Shown here: in pieces, positions 56,324 through 64,000 of the stretch
How the letters are laid out: each line of letters opens with the position of its first letter
Numbering within the stretch: the stretch's first letter is position 1
From: Streptoalloteichus hindustanus
GTDB taxonomy: Bacteria > Actinomycetota > Actinomycetes > Mycobacteriales > Pseudonocardiaceae
Direction: 5' to 3'
Length of the DNA: 64,000 nucleotides
NCBI RefSeq assembly: GCF_900129375.1
Contig: NZ_FQVN01000005.1
Location: 310,001 to 374,000 of the forward strand
Notes under the pieces: generated by a model
The model's database searches: none
What the model was told of the DNA's origin: nothing
The model's input: the letters and a program-made list of their open reading frames with translations, nothing else
Made by a program: the position numbers and the translations under genes

Positions 56324-59212
56324 TCAGCAGCCGTGGAAGCTGAAAGCGGCCCAGTGCGCTGGATGCCCGTACGCGCGAGCCTTCGGATCACGCAGCCGCA
56401 GGGTGCGGACCAGGGAACGCAACGCTGGGGTGTCGGCGGCGGGAGAGAGGTCGCGGATCTTCTCCTCGTTCGTCGTGTCGCGCAGCCACCGCTGGGCGGC
56501 GCACAACGCCTCGTGCGGCGGGCGACGATCAGCCCGCCAGAGTTGGTAGAAGCGGGCCATGAGCAGGCTGGTGGCCTCGCTGCGGACCGCCCACTGGGTG
56601 GCGACCACGCCGGGGAAACCCGCCTGGATCAGCCCGGTCGGGAAGCCGACCACCTCGTCCGGCAGCACCGTGCCGGGACGGTCGGTGTCGCACGCCGAGA
56701 GCACGGCGAGCCGCACGCCGGAGGAGGTCAGGCGCAGCGACAGGATCTCGGCCAGGGTCAGCTCGTCGTCCCCGGACAGGACCAGGGCGTCCCGCACGGG
56801 GTCGTCGGGGCGGGCGATGCCGTGGCAGATGAAGTGGTGCACCTGGGCGCCGGACAGGGCCGTGAGCACGGACCCGTGGTCGGCGGCCCGGCCGCGCAGC
56901 ACCCGGGGTTCGGCGAACCAGCGCCGAACCCAGGCGGCCTCGGCTTCGGCGTAGCCGATCCGTTGCCCCGACGCGGTTTCCGGGTCCACGACGATCGCGA
57001 GCTGGTCCGCGGACGTCTGGTTGGCCAGCCGTTCGGCGACCTCCAGCGCCCGGATGTTCGGCGCGTAGCCGACGATCCGCTCGTCCAGGAGGTAACGCCG
57101 GGCGCCGTCCGGGCCGGGGCGCCACGCCGCGTGGAGCGGCAGCATCGCCAGGAAACCGAACGGGATCAGCACGATCCGCCGTGCCGTGCCGGCCGCCGCC
57201 AGGGCGGGCTCGACCACCGCCGACCACGCCCACCGGGTCACCGCGTCCAGCGTCCCCTCCCAGCGCGCCGGGTTGTCGCGGGCGTCCAGCAGCGCCTGAG
57301 CCCGTTGTGCCACGGCGTCCACTGTGGCGGGTAGATCGACGGCCCGCACCTCTCCCGCATCGTCCATAGTGAACGCCACACCGGCTTCGTCTCCCGCCAC
57401 CAGGTACAGCACCACGCTGTCGGCCGGCACCGCGCGCCGCACGTCGCTGATGTCCGGCCGGTGCAGGAACCGTTCGTGGCCCGGAATTTCCCGGATGCCG
57501 TCGATCGCCTCCTCCACGGTTTCCCGTGCGGCGCGCAGGACGGAGGGCGACGAGCCGCTGCGGGCGGCCTCGTCCGACGCCGCGACCGCCGCGCGGTACC
57601 GCTCGACCAGCGGCTCGTGCTCGGTCCCGACGAGGTCGTCGAGCCGCGCGCGGTCCTGGTCGAGCACTTCGGACAGCAGCATCCCCCGGCCGGCCTCCAG
57701 GGCCACGACCGCGTCCTCGACCGCGCCGACCCGGAACAGGGCGTACGCCGAGACCGCGGGCAGCCCCTGCGACTCGATGAGCCAGAGTTCCTTGTCCCTG
57801 CGCAGGAGTTGGGTGCGGAACAGCCGTTCGGCGGCCTCGGTGGCGCCCGCGTACGCGGTGCTCGCCTCGGCCCAGTCGCCCCGCGCCGCCGCCCACGCGC
57901 CCCACTGCTGGGCCGCCGCGAGCGCCCACTCGTACGCCGTGTCCAGGCCGTGGCGCACGGCCGCGTCGTAGGCGTCGACCGCCTCCGCGAGGAGCGTGGG
58001 ATCTCCGCTTTCCTCGCCGCGCGTGTGGAGAGCCCGGGCCAGGTTGTACTCGCGGGACGTCCGTTCCGGGGCGTGGTCGTGGGTGAGTTCGAGTGCCGCT
58101 CGGTACTCCCGCACCGCCATGTCCCCGAGGTGGGGATCGCCTGTGGCGCGCCACAATGCCGTCAACGCGTTGCCCGCGTTGTTGTGCCGCGTCGCGGCCT
58201 GCCAGTCACCGGGCTTGGTCGCGGCGACGGCGCGCAGTTGCATGTCCAGCGCCTCCCGGAGGTCGTCCAGGCCGCCGCCGTGCTCGTACCGGGTGAGCAG
58301 CGCGTTGCCCAGGTTCGTCAGGGCGGGCGGAACCGGGTCGGGCACGCCGTCGACCAGTTCGCGCATGAGCCGGATCGCGGTGTCCAGGTCCTCGGGGTCG
58401 CGGGTGCGCAGGAACCGGCGGCGCAGCAACGTGCCCATCGTGCCGACGATGGGGTTCAGCGTTCCCGGCGACATCATGTGGTCGCGGACCCGGGCCGCGT
58501 CCGCCAGCAGGGCGATGGCCTCGTCGAGATCACCGAGCCCGCCGTGCATCTCGTGGCGCGTCGACAGCAGCTCGGCCAGCACGAACTTGAACCGGTGCCC
58601 CATCGGGGTTTCCCCGGCGGTGGCGACGGCGATCCGGACGTGGTGGAGCGCCTCCCGCAACGCCGAGAGGTCGCCGTCGGCGCGGATTCTGGTTCGCAGC
58701 ACGGAACCGAGCCCGGTCCGGCACAGCGCTTCGAGTCGTTGGTCGCCGGCCGCGTTCTCCACCGCGCGCCGGCAGTGCCGCTCGGCGCCGCCGAGCAGCT
58801 CGGGATCGCCGACGCGCTGGTAGAGGTTGAGCAGCGTGTTGCCGAGGTTGTAGTCGAACCGGGCCTGGTCGTGGCTGCCCGGCTCGACGATCGCGAGTCC
58901 CGCGGTGAACAACTCGCGGGCCGTGGTGAGTTCGGCGTTGGTGTTGCTCGCGTCGACACCCATCCAGTTGTGCGCGATCCCGGCCCGGTTCAGGCAGGCG
59001 ATTCGGAACTCCTTGGGGCTCTTGCCGAAGTGGGCGGAATCCACGATGCGGTCCAACGCTTTGGCCATCCGGGGCAGGGCGGACTTGTCGGCGTCGAGCA
59101 CGTAGTCGGCCAGCGCCTTCCCCGCCCTGGCCAGGGCTCTGCGGAATCTCAGCGGTGGCTGGGGAACCGGCCGCCACCCGAACCACTCCTCGGCCGATCT
59201 GACGCGGTCCAC
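56324..59212 (-). CDS. TPR-CHAT caspase-like protease
   Basis: 962 residues, GTG start one base after the stop of the upstream membrane-protein gene. Residues about 60-520 are helical TPR-like repeats (FDYNLGNTLLNLYQRVGDPE; LTNLGNALLTRYEHGGGLDD; AGNALTALWRATGDPHLGDM). From about residue 620 a CHAT domain follows, with the predicted catalytic His797 in HFICHG and Cys841 in LSACDTDRPG, then GLIQAGFPGVVATQWAV. CHAT proteins are caspase relatives: some serve in gRAMP/Craspase and other defence modules, others in regulated proteolysis. It is the third gene of a tightly overlapping operon. Its target protein and trigger are unknown. Confidence 0.86.
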   Translation of the reverse strand: MDRVRSAEEWFGWRPVPQPPLRFRRALARAGKALADYVLDADKSALPRMAKALDRIVDSAHFGKSPKEFRIACLNRAGIAHNWMGVDASNTNAELTTARELFTAGLAIVEPGSHDQARFDYNLGNTLLNLYQRVGDPELLGGAERHCRRAVENAAGDQRLEALCRTGLGSVLRTRIRADGDLSALREALHHVRIAVATAGETPMGHRFKFVLAELLSTRHEMHGGLGDLDEAIALLADAARVRDHMMSPGTLNPIVGTMGTLLRRRFLRTRDPEDLDTAIRLMRELVDGVPDPVPPALTNLGNALLTRYEHGGGLDDLREALDMQLRAVAATKPGDWQAATRHNNAGNALTALWRATGDPHLGDMAVREYRAALELTHDHAPERTSREYNLARALHTRGEESGDPTLLAEAVDAYDAAVRHGLDTAYEWALAAAQQWGAWAAARGDWAEASTAYAGATEAAERLFRTQLLRRDKELWLIESQGLPAVSAYALFRVGAVEDAVVALEAGRGMLLSEVLDQDRARLDDLVGTEHEPLVERYRAAVAASDEAARSGSSPSVLRAARETVEEAIDGIREIPGHERFLHRPDISDVRRAVPADSVVLYLVAGDEAGVAFTMDDAGEVRAVDLPATVDAVAQRAQALLDARDNPARWEGTLDAVTRWAWSAVVEPALAAAGTARRIVLIPFGFLAMLPLHAAWRPGPDGARRYLLDERIVGYAPNIRALEVAERLANQTSADQLAIVVDPETASGQRIGYAEAEAAWVRRWFAEPRVLRGRAADHGSVLTALSGAQVHHFICHGIARPDDPVRDALVLSGDDELTLAEILSLRLTSSGVRLAVLSACDTDRPGTVLPDEVVGFPTGLIQAGFPGVVATQWAVRSEATSLLMARFYQLWRADRRPPHEALCAAQRWLRDTTNEEKIRDLSPAADTPALRSLVRTLRLRDPKARAYGHPAHWAAFSFHGC

Positions 59213-59213
59213 G

Positions 59214-60149
59214 TCAGGCTCCCGGGAGGGCGCCGGGGAGGGGCCCGCGTTCGAGGAAGGCGGTCAGTTCCCGGCCCGCCGCGCGCTCCTCGTCGGGATC
59301 GGCGGGCAGCTCACGCCGGAGCTCCGCGTAGAGGTTCCCGCGGTACAGGTCGAAACTCGCCTGCACGAGCCGGCCGTAGACCGTGGCGGCGGCGAAGGCC
59401 AGCCGGTTGCCCGTGACCATGCCCGCCACGCCGATCGCGAGCGCCCACCACGTGAACGGCGTCCAGACGCAGAAGAGCAGTCCCCACAACCACAGTCGCG
59501 CGCCGTCGTCGAGCCGGGCGCGGGCGGCGGCGAGTTCCGCCCTGGCCTGGTCGGGGAGCACGAGCCACAGGTGCGGCCAGCAGACCACGGCGTCCAGCCC
59601 GTACCGGTGGCGCGGTCGGGACTCCGACGCCCGCAGGACGTCGCCGACGCGGGTCGGCATCCGGTCCTCCGGTGTGGGCGGGACGGTCGACCGCCACGCG
59701 TTCAACGCCGCGTAGCGCGCCCGTTCCGCCGGGGTCAGGTCCGCGCGCCGGCGGGCCAGCTCCCGCCACCGCCTGGTCCTGCGGTCGATGACGAACCCGC
59801 GCACGGCGAGCGCGGCCGCCCGCACGGGTCCGGCCAGCCGCGGCCAGTAGCCCTCCAGCAACCGCAGGACGCCCAGCGTCGCGGACTCCGCCAGCCGCGC
59901 CGACCCGGCCACGACCAGCAACGCGACCACCACGAGCACGCCCTGGGCGGTCGGCGTGGGGCTGCCGACCGTCCGCGTCCACTCCTGGTCGAGTGCCCGC
60001 CAGCCCGACCCCGGACCGGTCAGGCCGCCGTGGCCGTGCGCCCAGGCCACCACGCCGCCGAGCCAGAACACCAGCGCCGGCGAGACCAGCAGCACCGCCC
60101 ACCGCTCGGCGACCTTGCCCCCGAGCCCGGACCACAGCGAGGAGATCAC
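59214..60149 (-). CDS. Membrane protein of the CHAT operon
   Basis: 311 residues from a GTG overlapping the upstream stop (GTGA). Hydrophobic helices at about residues 15-35 (AVLLVSPALVFWLGGVVAWA), 65-85 (VLVVVALLVVAGSA) and 225-260 (LWLWGLLFCVWTPFTWWALA, GVAGMVTGNRL). Between the second and third lies a cytoplasmic region of about 140 residues, rich in Arg (VIDRRTRRWRELARRRADLT). No family recognised. Its strict coupling to both the zinc-ribbon gene and the CHAT gene implies that the three proteins act together, perhaps anchoring the protease at the membrane. Confidence 0.78.
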   Translation of the reverse strand: MISSLWSGLGGKVAERWAVLLVSPALVFWLGGVVAWAHGHGGLTGPGSGWRALDQEWTRTVGSPTPTAQGVLVVVALLVVAGSARLAESATLGVLRLLEGYWPRLAGPVRAAALAVRGFVIDRRTRRWRELARRRADLTPAERARYAALNAWRSTVPPTPEDRMPTRVGDVLRASESRPRHRYGLDAVVCWPHLWLVLPDQARAELAAARARLDDGARLWLWGLLFCVWTPFTWWALAIGVAGMVTGNRLAFAAATVYGRLVQASFDLYRGNLYAELRRELPADPDEERAAGRELTAFLERGPLPGALPGA

Positions 60150-60523
60150 CGGCCGGCCACCCGGACCAACGCGCCGTGCCCGTGTGGACAGTCGGGAACG
60201 GGCTCGCCGACCTCGAAGACCGGGTACTGGTACTCGCAGGCGGCGCACCCGTACACGATCTCCGCGGACGGGACCCCGTAGCCGGGCAGCACCGCGTACC
60301 CCGTGGCGTCCCCGTACCCGCGATTGTTGTCGGCCTCCCGGTCCAGCCGCTGCCGGACCTCGTCCCTCAGCCCGTCGTCGGAGCAGAGGGCGGTCAGGAC
60401 CGCGTCGGCGACGTCCTCGCCCCGGTCCGCCCTGGCCAGCAGGAGGTCGATCTCCGCCGCGAGCTCGTCGGGTAACCGCGACCGGAACTCACGCGCCACA
60501 TCCAGGATGTCCTCGTCCCGCAT
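60146..60523 (-). CDS. Small zinc-ribbon protein, first gene of the CHAT operon
   Basis: 125 residues, ATG after GAGGGGGAT. An acidic helical N-terminus (LDVAREFRSRLPDELAAEID, LLLARADRGEDVADAVLTAL) is followed by a probable zinc-binding module: C93-x2-C96 (YGCAACEYQYPVFEVGE), then C112 and H114/H116 (DCPHGHG). Its stop overlaps the next start. It resembles no family I can name; a sensor or adaptor role for the protease is inference. Confidence 0.74.
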   Translation of the reverse strand: MRDEDILDVAREFRSRLPDELAAEIDLLLARADRGEDVADAVLTALCSDDGLRDEVRQRLDREADNNRGYGDATGYAVLPGYGVPSAEIVYGCAACEYQYPVFEVGEPVPDCPHGHGALVRVAGR

Positions 60524-60753
60524 CCATCCCCCTCGTGGGAAGACCCGGTGCCCCGCGTTCCCGGGCCGCCGTTCTCCGGCGGGCTTCTACGGTAGGGCGG
60601 ATCGACCCGTTGGTGGCGAACTGTCTGGACGCGGACGAGGACGACGGACGCCGTTCGCGCGCTGTCCGGCCTGTGAGCTGGAGCGGGTGTGCGGTGGGAG
60701 ATGAGCGCCGGTTGGTTGCCGACAACCACGGATGTCTGTGCTTTTGTTGACTG

Positions 60754-60963
60754 TCAACGACCTTCGCGCTGTGCTCGCAGTCGTCCCACCAGCCGTCGCA
60801 GGCGTCTGACCGACCAGATCACGGCCAGGACGACCACGAGGAGACCGCTGGGCACGAGGGGGCCGTTGCCGCACCCCTCTCCGCGCACGCCGGTGGGCTG
60901 CGCCGGTGGGGCGGGCTGGGGCGCGGACGTGGTGTCCGGAGTGGTGATCACGGTGGGACTCAC
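60754..60963 (-). CDS. Possible small membrane protein
   Basis: 69 residues from a GTG without a clear ribosome binding site: a proline-rich N-terminus (TTPDTTSAPQPAPPAQPTG), one hydrophobic helix (LVPSGLLVVVLAVIWSV) and a basic tail (RRLRRLVGRLRAQREGR). The layout is that of a small sortase-independent anchor or WGxxGxxG-like protein but the evidence is thin. Confidence 0.35.
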   Translation of the reverse strand: MSPTVITTPDTTSAPQPAPPAQPTGVRGEGCGNGPLVPSGLLVVVLAVIWSVRRLRRLVGRLRAQREGR

Positions 60964-61033
60964 CGCGTCAGCATCGACAGGGGTCGCCGTCGGGGCAAGC
61001 CTCGTCCCTCGGAGGGCCGATTCCCGGGCCCTG

Positions 61034-61705
61034 TCAGCGGTCGGGGGACGGGGGAGGGTTCGTTGACGCGGGAACGTCAGCGGGTTTGCGCGCGACCAGG
61101 CGTTCGATGACGCCGAGGCCGAACCGCTGGGAGCGCTCGACGGTCAGTCCGGCGGCGCGCACCTGGAGGAGCGGACGGCGCAGGAAGTGCTCGCCGGTCC
61201 GGGAAACCGTGAGAACCTCCAGCAGCCGTTGCGCCACGCGCACCAGGAGCGCGGAGCTCGCCACGTGGTCGACCAGCACCAGGCGTCCCCCGGGTCGGAG
61301 CACCCGGATCATCTCCCCGATCGCCCGCGTGGCGTCGGGGACGGCGCAGAGCCCGAGGGTGCAGACGACGGTGTCGAACGAGCCCCTCGGGAACGGCAGG
61401 GCGAGGGCGTCGGCCTGGACCAGGGCGAGATCGCGCCGGAGATCGTCGGCCCGGCGTCGGGTGATTGCCAACATGGGCGCACTGATGTCAACGCCAATGA
61501 GGGTGATGTTGTTGGGATAGAAGGGAATGTTCAGTCCGGTGCCGATGGCGACCTCAAGGACCCCGCCGGCGGCCCGTGAACAGGCCCAACGGCGGGAGTC
61601 GGCGAACACGGCGCGGTCCAGGAACCGCATCCAGCGGTCGTAGTTGACGGACTGCTTGTCCCAGTAACGACGCCACCGCGCGGACCGTGCGCGCTCCGAC
61701 CTCAT
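61034..61705 (-). CDS. UbiE/COQ5-type methyltransferase
   Basis: 223 residues from the ATG at 61705 after AGAAGAGG. It has YWDKQSVNYDRWMRFLDRAV at the N-terminus, motif I VLEVAIGTGLNIPFYP, acidic IGVDISAPMLAITRRR, motif II VVCTLGLCAVPDATRAIGEM and motif III LRPGGRLVLVDHVAS. This is the phosphatidylethanolamine/menaquinone-like class I methyltransferase group; the small-molecule or lipid substrate is not predictable. Confidence 0.84.
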   Translation of the reverse strand: MRSERARSARWRRYWDKQSVNYDRWMRFLDRAVFADSRRWACSRAAGGVLEVAIGTGLNIPFYPNNITLIGVDISAPMLAITRRRADDLRRDLALVQADALALPFPRGSFDTVVCTLGLCAVPDATRAIGEMIRVLRPGGRLVLVDHVASSALLVRVAQRLLEVLTVSRTGEHFLRRPLLQVRAAGLTVERSQRFGLGVIERLVARKPADVPASTNPPPSPDR

Positions 61706-62908
61706 CACGACCTCTTCTCCGCGAGCCTACCGGCCCGGTCCAGGGTGCCGTGGAAGCGCCGGCGTGTCAGTTCGGAATCGACTGTCCATAAAGGACTGGG
61801 ATGTGCTGCTGGTGGCGGCTCGCGCTCCTGCTGGTAGATCCGGGTTCCGCTGCTCTTGTTCGAACAACCGGTTGCGCTTTGGCGGAAGGCGGGGATCGCG
61901 GTCCGGTCGGGGTCGCCGTGCTCGCCGGCCGGTGACGGCGACGTCCGCCGGGCCCACGAACACCCCTGCGTCCCTCATGTGGGCGATGACCACCTACGGA
62001 GCGAACTCCGCGGTGTCGTCGGAGTTCTCGGTTCCTCCGACGCGGACACGGTGATCCGCGAGGGGGACGCGCCGACATTGGGGCGGCCGGCCCACGGGCA
62101 CACGTCGCGTCGGGCTTTTCCGAGGCTCCCCGCCGAGGGCGGGGGCGTCTCGCGGGAACGCTCGACCCCGCGGGTTCCGCGAGGTGGCCGCGGTTCGGGA
62201 AGCCGCAGGGTACGGGGGTGTGCTGGCCTGCCCCCGGGGTGGCGAGCCGCCGCCCGGAACTCGGGTCGGGGAGTTGTTCCCTCGGAACTTTCCGTGGTGG
62301 CGCAGAAATGTGTTCGGCCATCGAGAAGCGTTTCCTCCTCGCCGGCTGACCGGGAACCGGGAAAAGGTGGAGTGGGAGATCGATCTCCTTGCGGAGGACT
62401 GGTGGCCCGGGATTTCCGCGCGTCGGCGGAGTGGTTACACACTGTTGTTACCCTCCGGGCTGAGGATGATTGCGCCACTCGATCGTGGGAGCTGGACTTG
62501 CGTCAGTCGGCGCGAGTGACGTTGACGGCGAGGCGACGGCGCGGGTGCCCGCGTTGTGCGTCGAGAAGCGCCGCGCCCGGGTGGCCTCGCGGTGGAAGCG
62601 GGCGAGGAGAGGCGGTGCGACCAGGGATTTCGTCGGGGTGGCTGCCCCGGTTCCGCCGTAGCGCGTTGATGGTGCGGCACAAGGCTTTCCGCGTGTCTTT
62701 CGCCCGTCTCCTCTCCTGTCGGCCCGAGCGAGTTGGCCCGCACCACGCGCGCACCGGGCCATCCCGCTAATTCCCGTCTTTCACTCGAAGTGAGGACTGG
62801 GCACGTCTTCACGACGTTGACGCGACGTCGATAGCATCGATGGCGGCTGGTTCCCCCGATACCACGGCCACTGCGCGAGCGTTTCTCGCGAACGACGGTG
62901 GAGGCAGG
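61706..62908. other. About 1.2 kb without a convincing gene
   Basis: Open frames of 100-300 codons exist on both strands but have poor third-position GC, overlap one another and lack ribosome binding sites. The stretch 62280-62510 is distinctly less GC-rich. It contains the perfect palindrome GGAGATCGATCTCC at 62375-62388, a candidate operator. The region may be degraded, or may hold regulatory DNA or a non-coding RNA. Confidence 0.45.
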
Positions 62909-63028
62909 ATGCGGGACGACTCCATGATTATTCTGATGATGCTCCCCGTGCTCGCTCGAAGGCCTGATCGAAGGCCTGTTCGGAAGCTCGTCCGGACCGC
63001 GCTCGTCCGGACCGGGGGCGCCGCATGA
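62909..63028 (+). CDS. Short peptide gene with internal repeats, coupled to the next gene
   Basis: 39 residues: the ATG follows GGTGGAGGCAGG, and the stop overlaps the next start (ATGA). A hydrophobic N-terminal part (MIILMMLPVL) is followed by an arginine-rich repeat region (ARRPD-RRPV, LVRTA-LVRTG). The DNA contains a 12-bp tandem (TCGAAGGCCTGA/T, 62956-62979) and a 15-bp tandem (GCTCGTCCGGACCGC/G, 62986-63015), both multiples of three. It could be a leader peptide, a precursor peptide or a chance ORF. Confidence 0.45.
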   Translation: MRDDSMIILMMLPVLARRPDRRPVRKLVRTALVRTGGAA

Positions 63029-64000
63029 GCGGCGAACCCGTCACGATCGCCGTCGCCGGCATCGAGTTCGGCTGGGGGAGCGCGGGAAAGCTCAGCGCGG
63101 TGCTCGACGCGATCCGCCGCCGCGCGGCGGAACCGCCCCGCGTGGTCGGGATCGGCTCCGCGCTCGGCCGCCCCCTGCTGTCGGGCCTGGACATCGCCGC
63201 CTGGCACGACGTCCCGGCCCACGGGCGGAACGGCCACACCGACCAGGACGCCCTCGCCGAGGTCCTGCGCCGTGAGCGGGCCACCGTCGGGCTCGTCGTG
63301 CTGGACCCGGTGGCCACCGCCTTCGAGGCGGCGGGCCTGCCCACCGTCTTCGTCGACAGCCTGCCCTTCCTGTGGACCGAGGGGGACCGCCCCCTCCTGC
63401 CGCTGGACTCCACTGTCTACTGTGCACAGCGGTGCGTCGACCTCCCTCCGGACTGCCGACCCGTGCTGGACGCGGTCCGCAACCTCCGGTGGGTGGAGGC
63501 GGTGGTCCGCCCGTCGCCCCCTGCGCCCCCGCCCCGCCGCGGCGCCGAGCTCCGACGGGCGCTGGTGAACCTCGGCGGTCTCCGCGCTCCCCGGCTTCCG
63601 GACTGGACCGGGTATCCGCGGCTCGTGCTCCCGCCCGCGCTGGCCGCCCTCGCCGACGCCGGTGTCCGCGAGGTCCACGTGGCCGGGAACCTGCCACCGG
63701 ACCTCGTCCGGGAGCTCACCGCCGATCTCACCGCCGATCTCGCGCGGGACACCGCCGGCGAGCCCGCCGCGCGCGCCGTGCCCGCCATCTCCGTCGGCCC
63801 GCTCGGCCACGCCGAGTTCCTCGCCGAACTCGACCGGTGCGACGTGCTCGTGACCTCACCGGGGCTGACCACCCTCCTGGAGGCGAGCAGCCGGGGAACG
63901 CCGGTGGTCTGCCTGCCACCGCAGAACGTCAGCCAGGTCCTCAACGGACGTCAGCACGCCGCCGCCTGCACCGCCGACACCCGGGTCCGGTGGCCGGAGG
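63025..64000 (+). CDS. Glycosyltransferase-like protein, truncated at the window edge
   Basis: 325 codons are visible, open to the edge. It begins MSGEPVTIAVAGIEFGWGSA and contains LVNLGGLRAPRLPDW in the middle and VLVTSPGLTTLLEASSRGTP, a MurG/GT28-like donor-site pattern, in the C-terminal part. The GT-B layout suggests a sugar transfer reaction. I have a weak impression of similarity to cytosylglucuronate synthases of nucleoside antibiotic clusters, which I cannot confirm. The codon bias is normal, so this is a real gene; it may start another biosynthetic cluster to the right. Confidence 0.72.
   Translation, partial: MSGEPVTIAVAGIEFGWGSAGKLSAVLDAIRRRAAEPPRVVGIGSALGRPLLSGLDIAAWHDVPAHGRNGHTDQDALAEVLRRERATVGLVVLDPVATAFEAAGLPTVFVDSLPFLWTEGDRPLLPLDSTVYCAQRCVDLPPDCRPVLDAVRNLRWVEAVVRPSPPAPPPRRGAELRRALVNLGGLRAPRLPDWTGYPRLVLPPALAALADAGVREVHVAGNLPPDLVRELTADLTADLARDTAGEPAARAVPAISVGPLGHAEFLAELDRCDVLVTSPGLTTLLEASSRGTPVVCLPPQNVSQVLNGRQHAAACTADTRVRWPE

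Noticed and set aside
61856-62770. A 304-codon forward frame and a 111-codon frame at 62184
   Set aside because: Poor third-position GC, no ribosome binding site and overlapping competitors on both strands; parts such as EIDLLAEDWW look protein-like but not enough to call a gene.
1-64000. tRNA, rRNA, CRISPR arrays, insertion sequences, prophage
   Set aside because: I looked for conserved tRNA arms, regularly spaced repeats, terminal inverted repeats and transposase or integrase motifs and saw none; small or divergent RNA genes could still be missed by eye.

Overview
The window is very GC-rich, actinomycete-type DNA: strong G/C at third codon positions, many GTG starts, and start-stop overlaps of the ATGA/GTGA kind. 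The 124-residue bleomycin-binding protein at 6915-7289 matches, as far as I can recall it residue for residue, the Sh ble (zeocin/phleomycin resistance) protein of Streptoalloteichus hindustanus. The window is therefore most likely S. hindustanus chromosome, or a very close relative, and its left end is one flank of the tallysomycin (tlm, bleomycin-family) gene cluster. I could not run a search, so the identification rests on recall of that protein.

Region 1 (1-13.5 kb) is the tlm flank. A tightly coupled operon encodes a heptosyltransferase-like GT9 enzyme (tlmE), a carbamoyltransferase (tlmD), a free peptidyl carrier protein, a bifunctional sugar kinase/nucleotidyltransferase (tlmC), a HemN-like radical SAM enzyme, an Asp/Asn beta-hydroxylase-like oxygenase, Ble, an ankyrin protein and a DUF5990-like protein. 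After a 454-bp gap with a 20-bp tandem repeat comes a second set: another beta-hydroxylase, a DegT-type sugar aminotransferase, a glyoxalase(VOC)-glycosyltransferase fusion, and the GNAT-VOC bleomycin N-acetyltransferase (tlmB). Together they fit disaccharide assembly and carbamoylation, tailoring by hydroxylation and amino-sugar attachment, and two layers of self-resistance (sequestration and acetylation).

Region 2 (13.6-34 kb) is ordinary chromosome rich in regulators. It holds an XRE-TPR regulator; an archaeal-type second aspartyl-tRNA synthetase preceded by what looks like a complete translational T-box riboswitch with a GAC (Asp) specifier; divergent regulator/enzyme pairs (LysR/DoxX-like, MerR/imine reductase); an HxlR regulator; a TetR-FAD monooxygenase pair; an arginyl-tRNA synthetase with a possible two-state leader hairpin; a SigJ/ECF41-like sigma factor with a textbook autoregulatory promoter; an APH-family kinase; and a LuxR regulator.

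Region 3 (34-56 kb) has a TlrC-type ABC-F resistance protein with a probable attenuator, a secreted tripeptidyl-aminopeptidase-like hydrolase, a MerR-PP2C fusion, a GH114 protein, an AlkZ-like winged-helix protein, methyltransferases, a secreted HAD phosphatase, a divergent two-component system with two tiny membrane proteins, a second APH-like kinase, an XRE-NB-ARC-TPR STAND regulator and a regulator/hydrolase pair.

Region 4 (56-64 kb) carries a three-gene overlapping operon (zinc-ribbon protein, membrane protein, TPR-CHAT caspase-like protease), which is the best candidate here for a poorly described system. Then come a methyltransferase, about 1.2 kb with no convincing gene, a short repeat-containing ORF and a glycosyltransferase-like gene that runs off the right edge and may begin another cluster. 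I saw no tRNA, rRNA, CRISPR array, insertion sequence or prophage.
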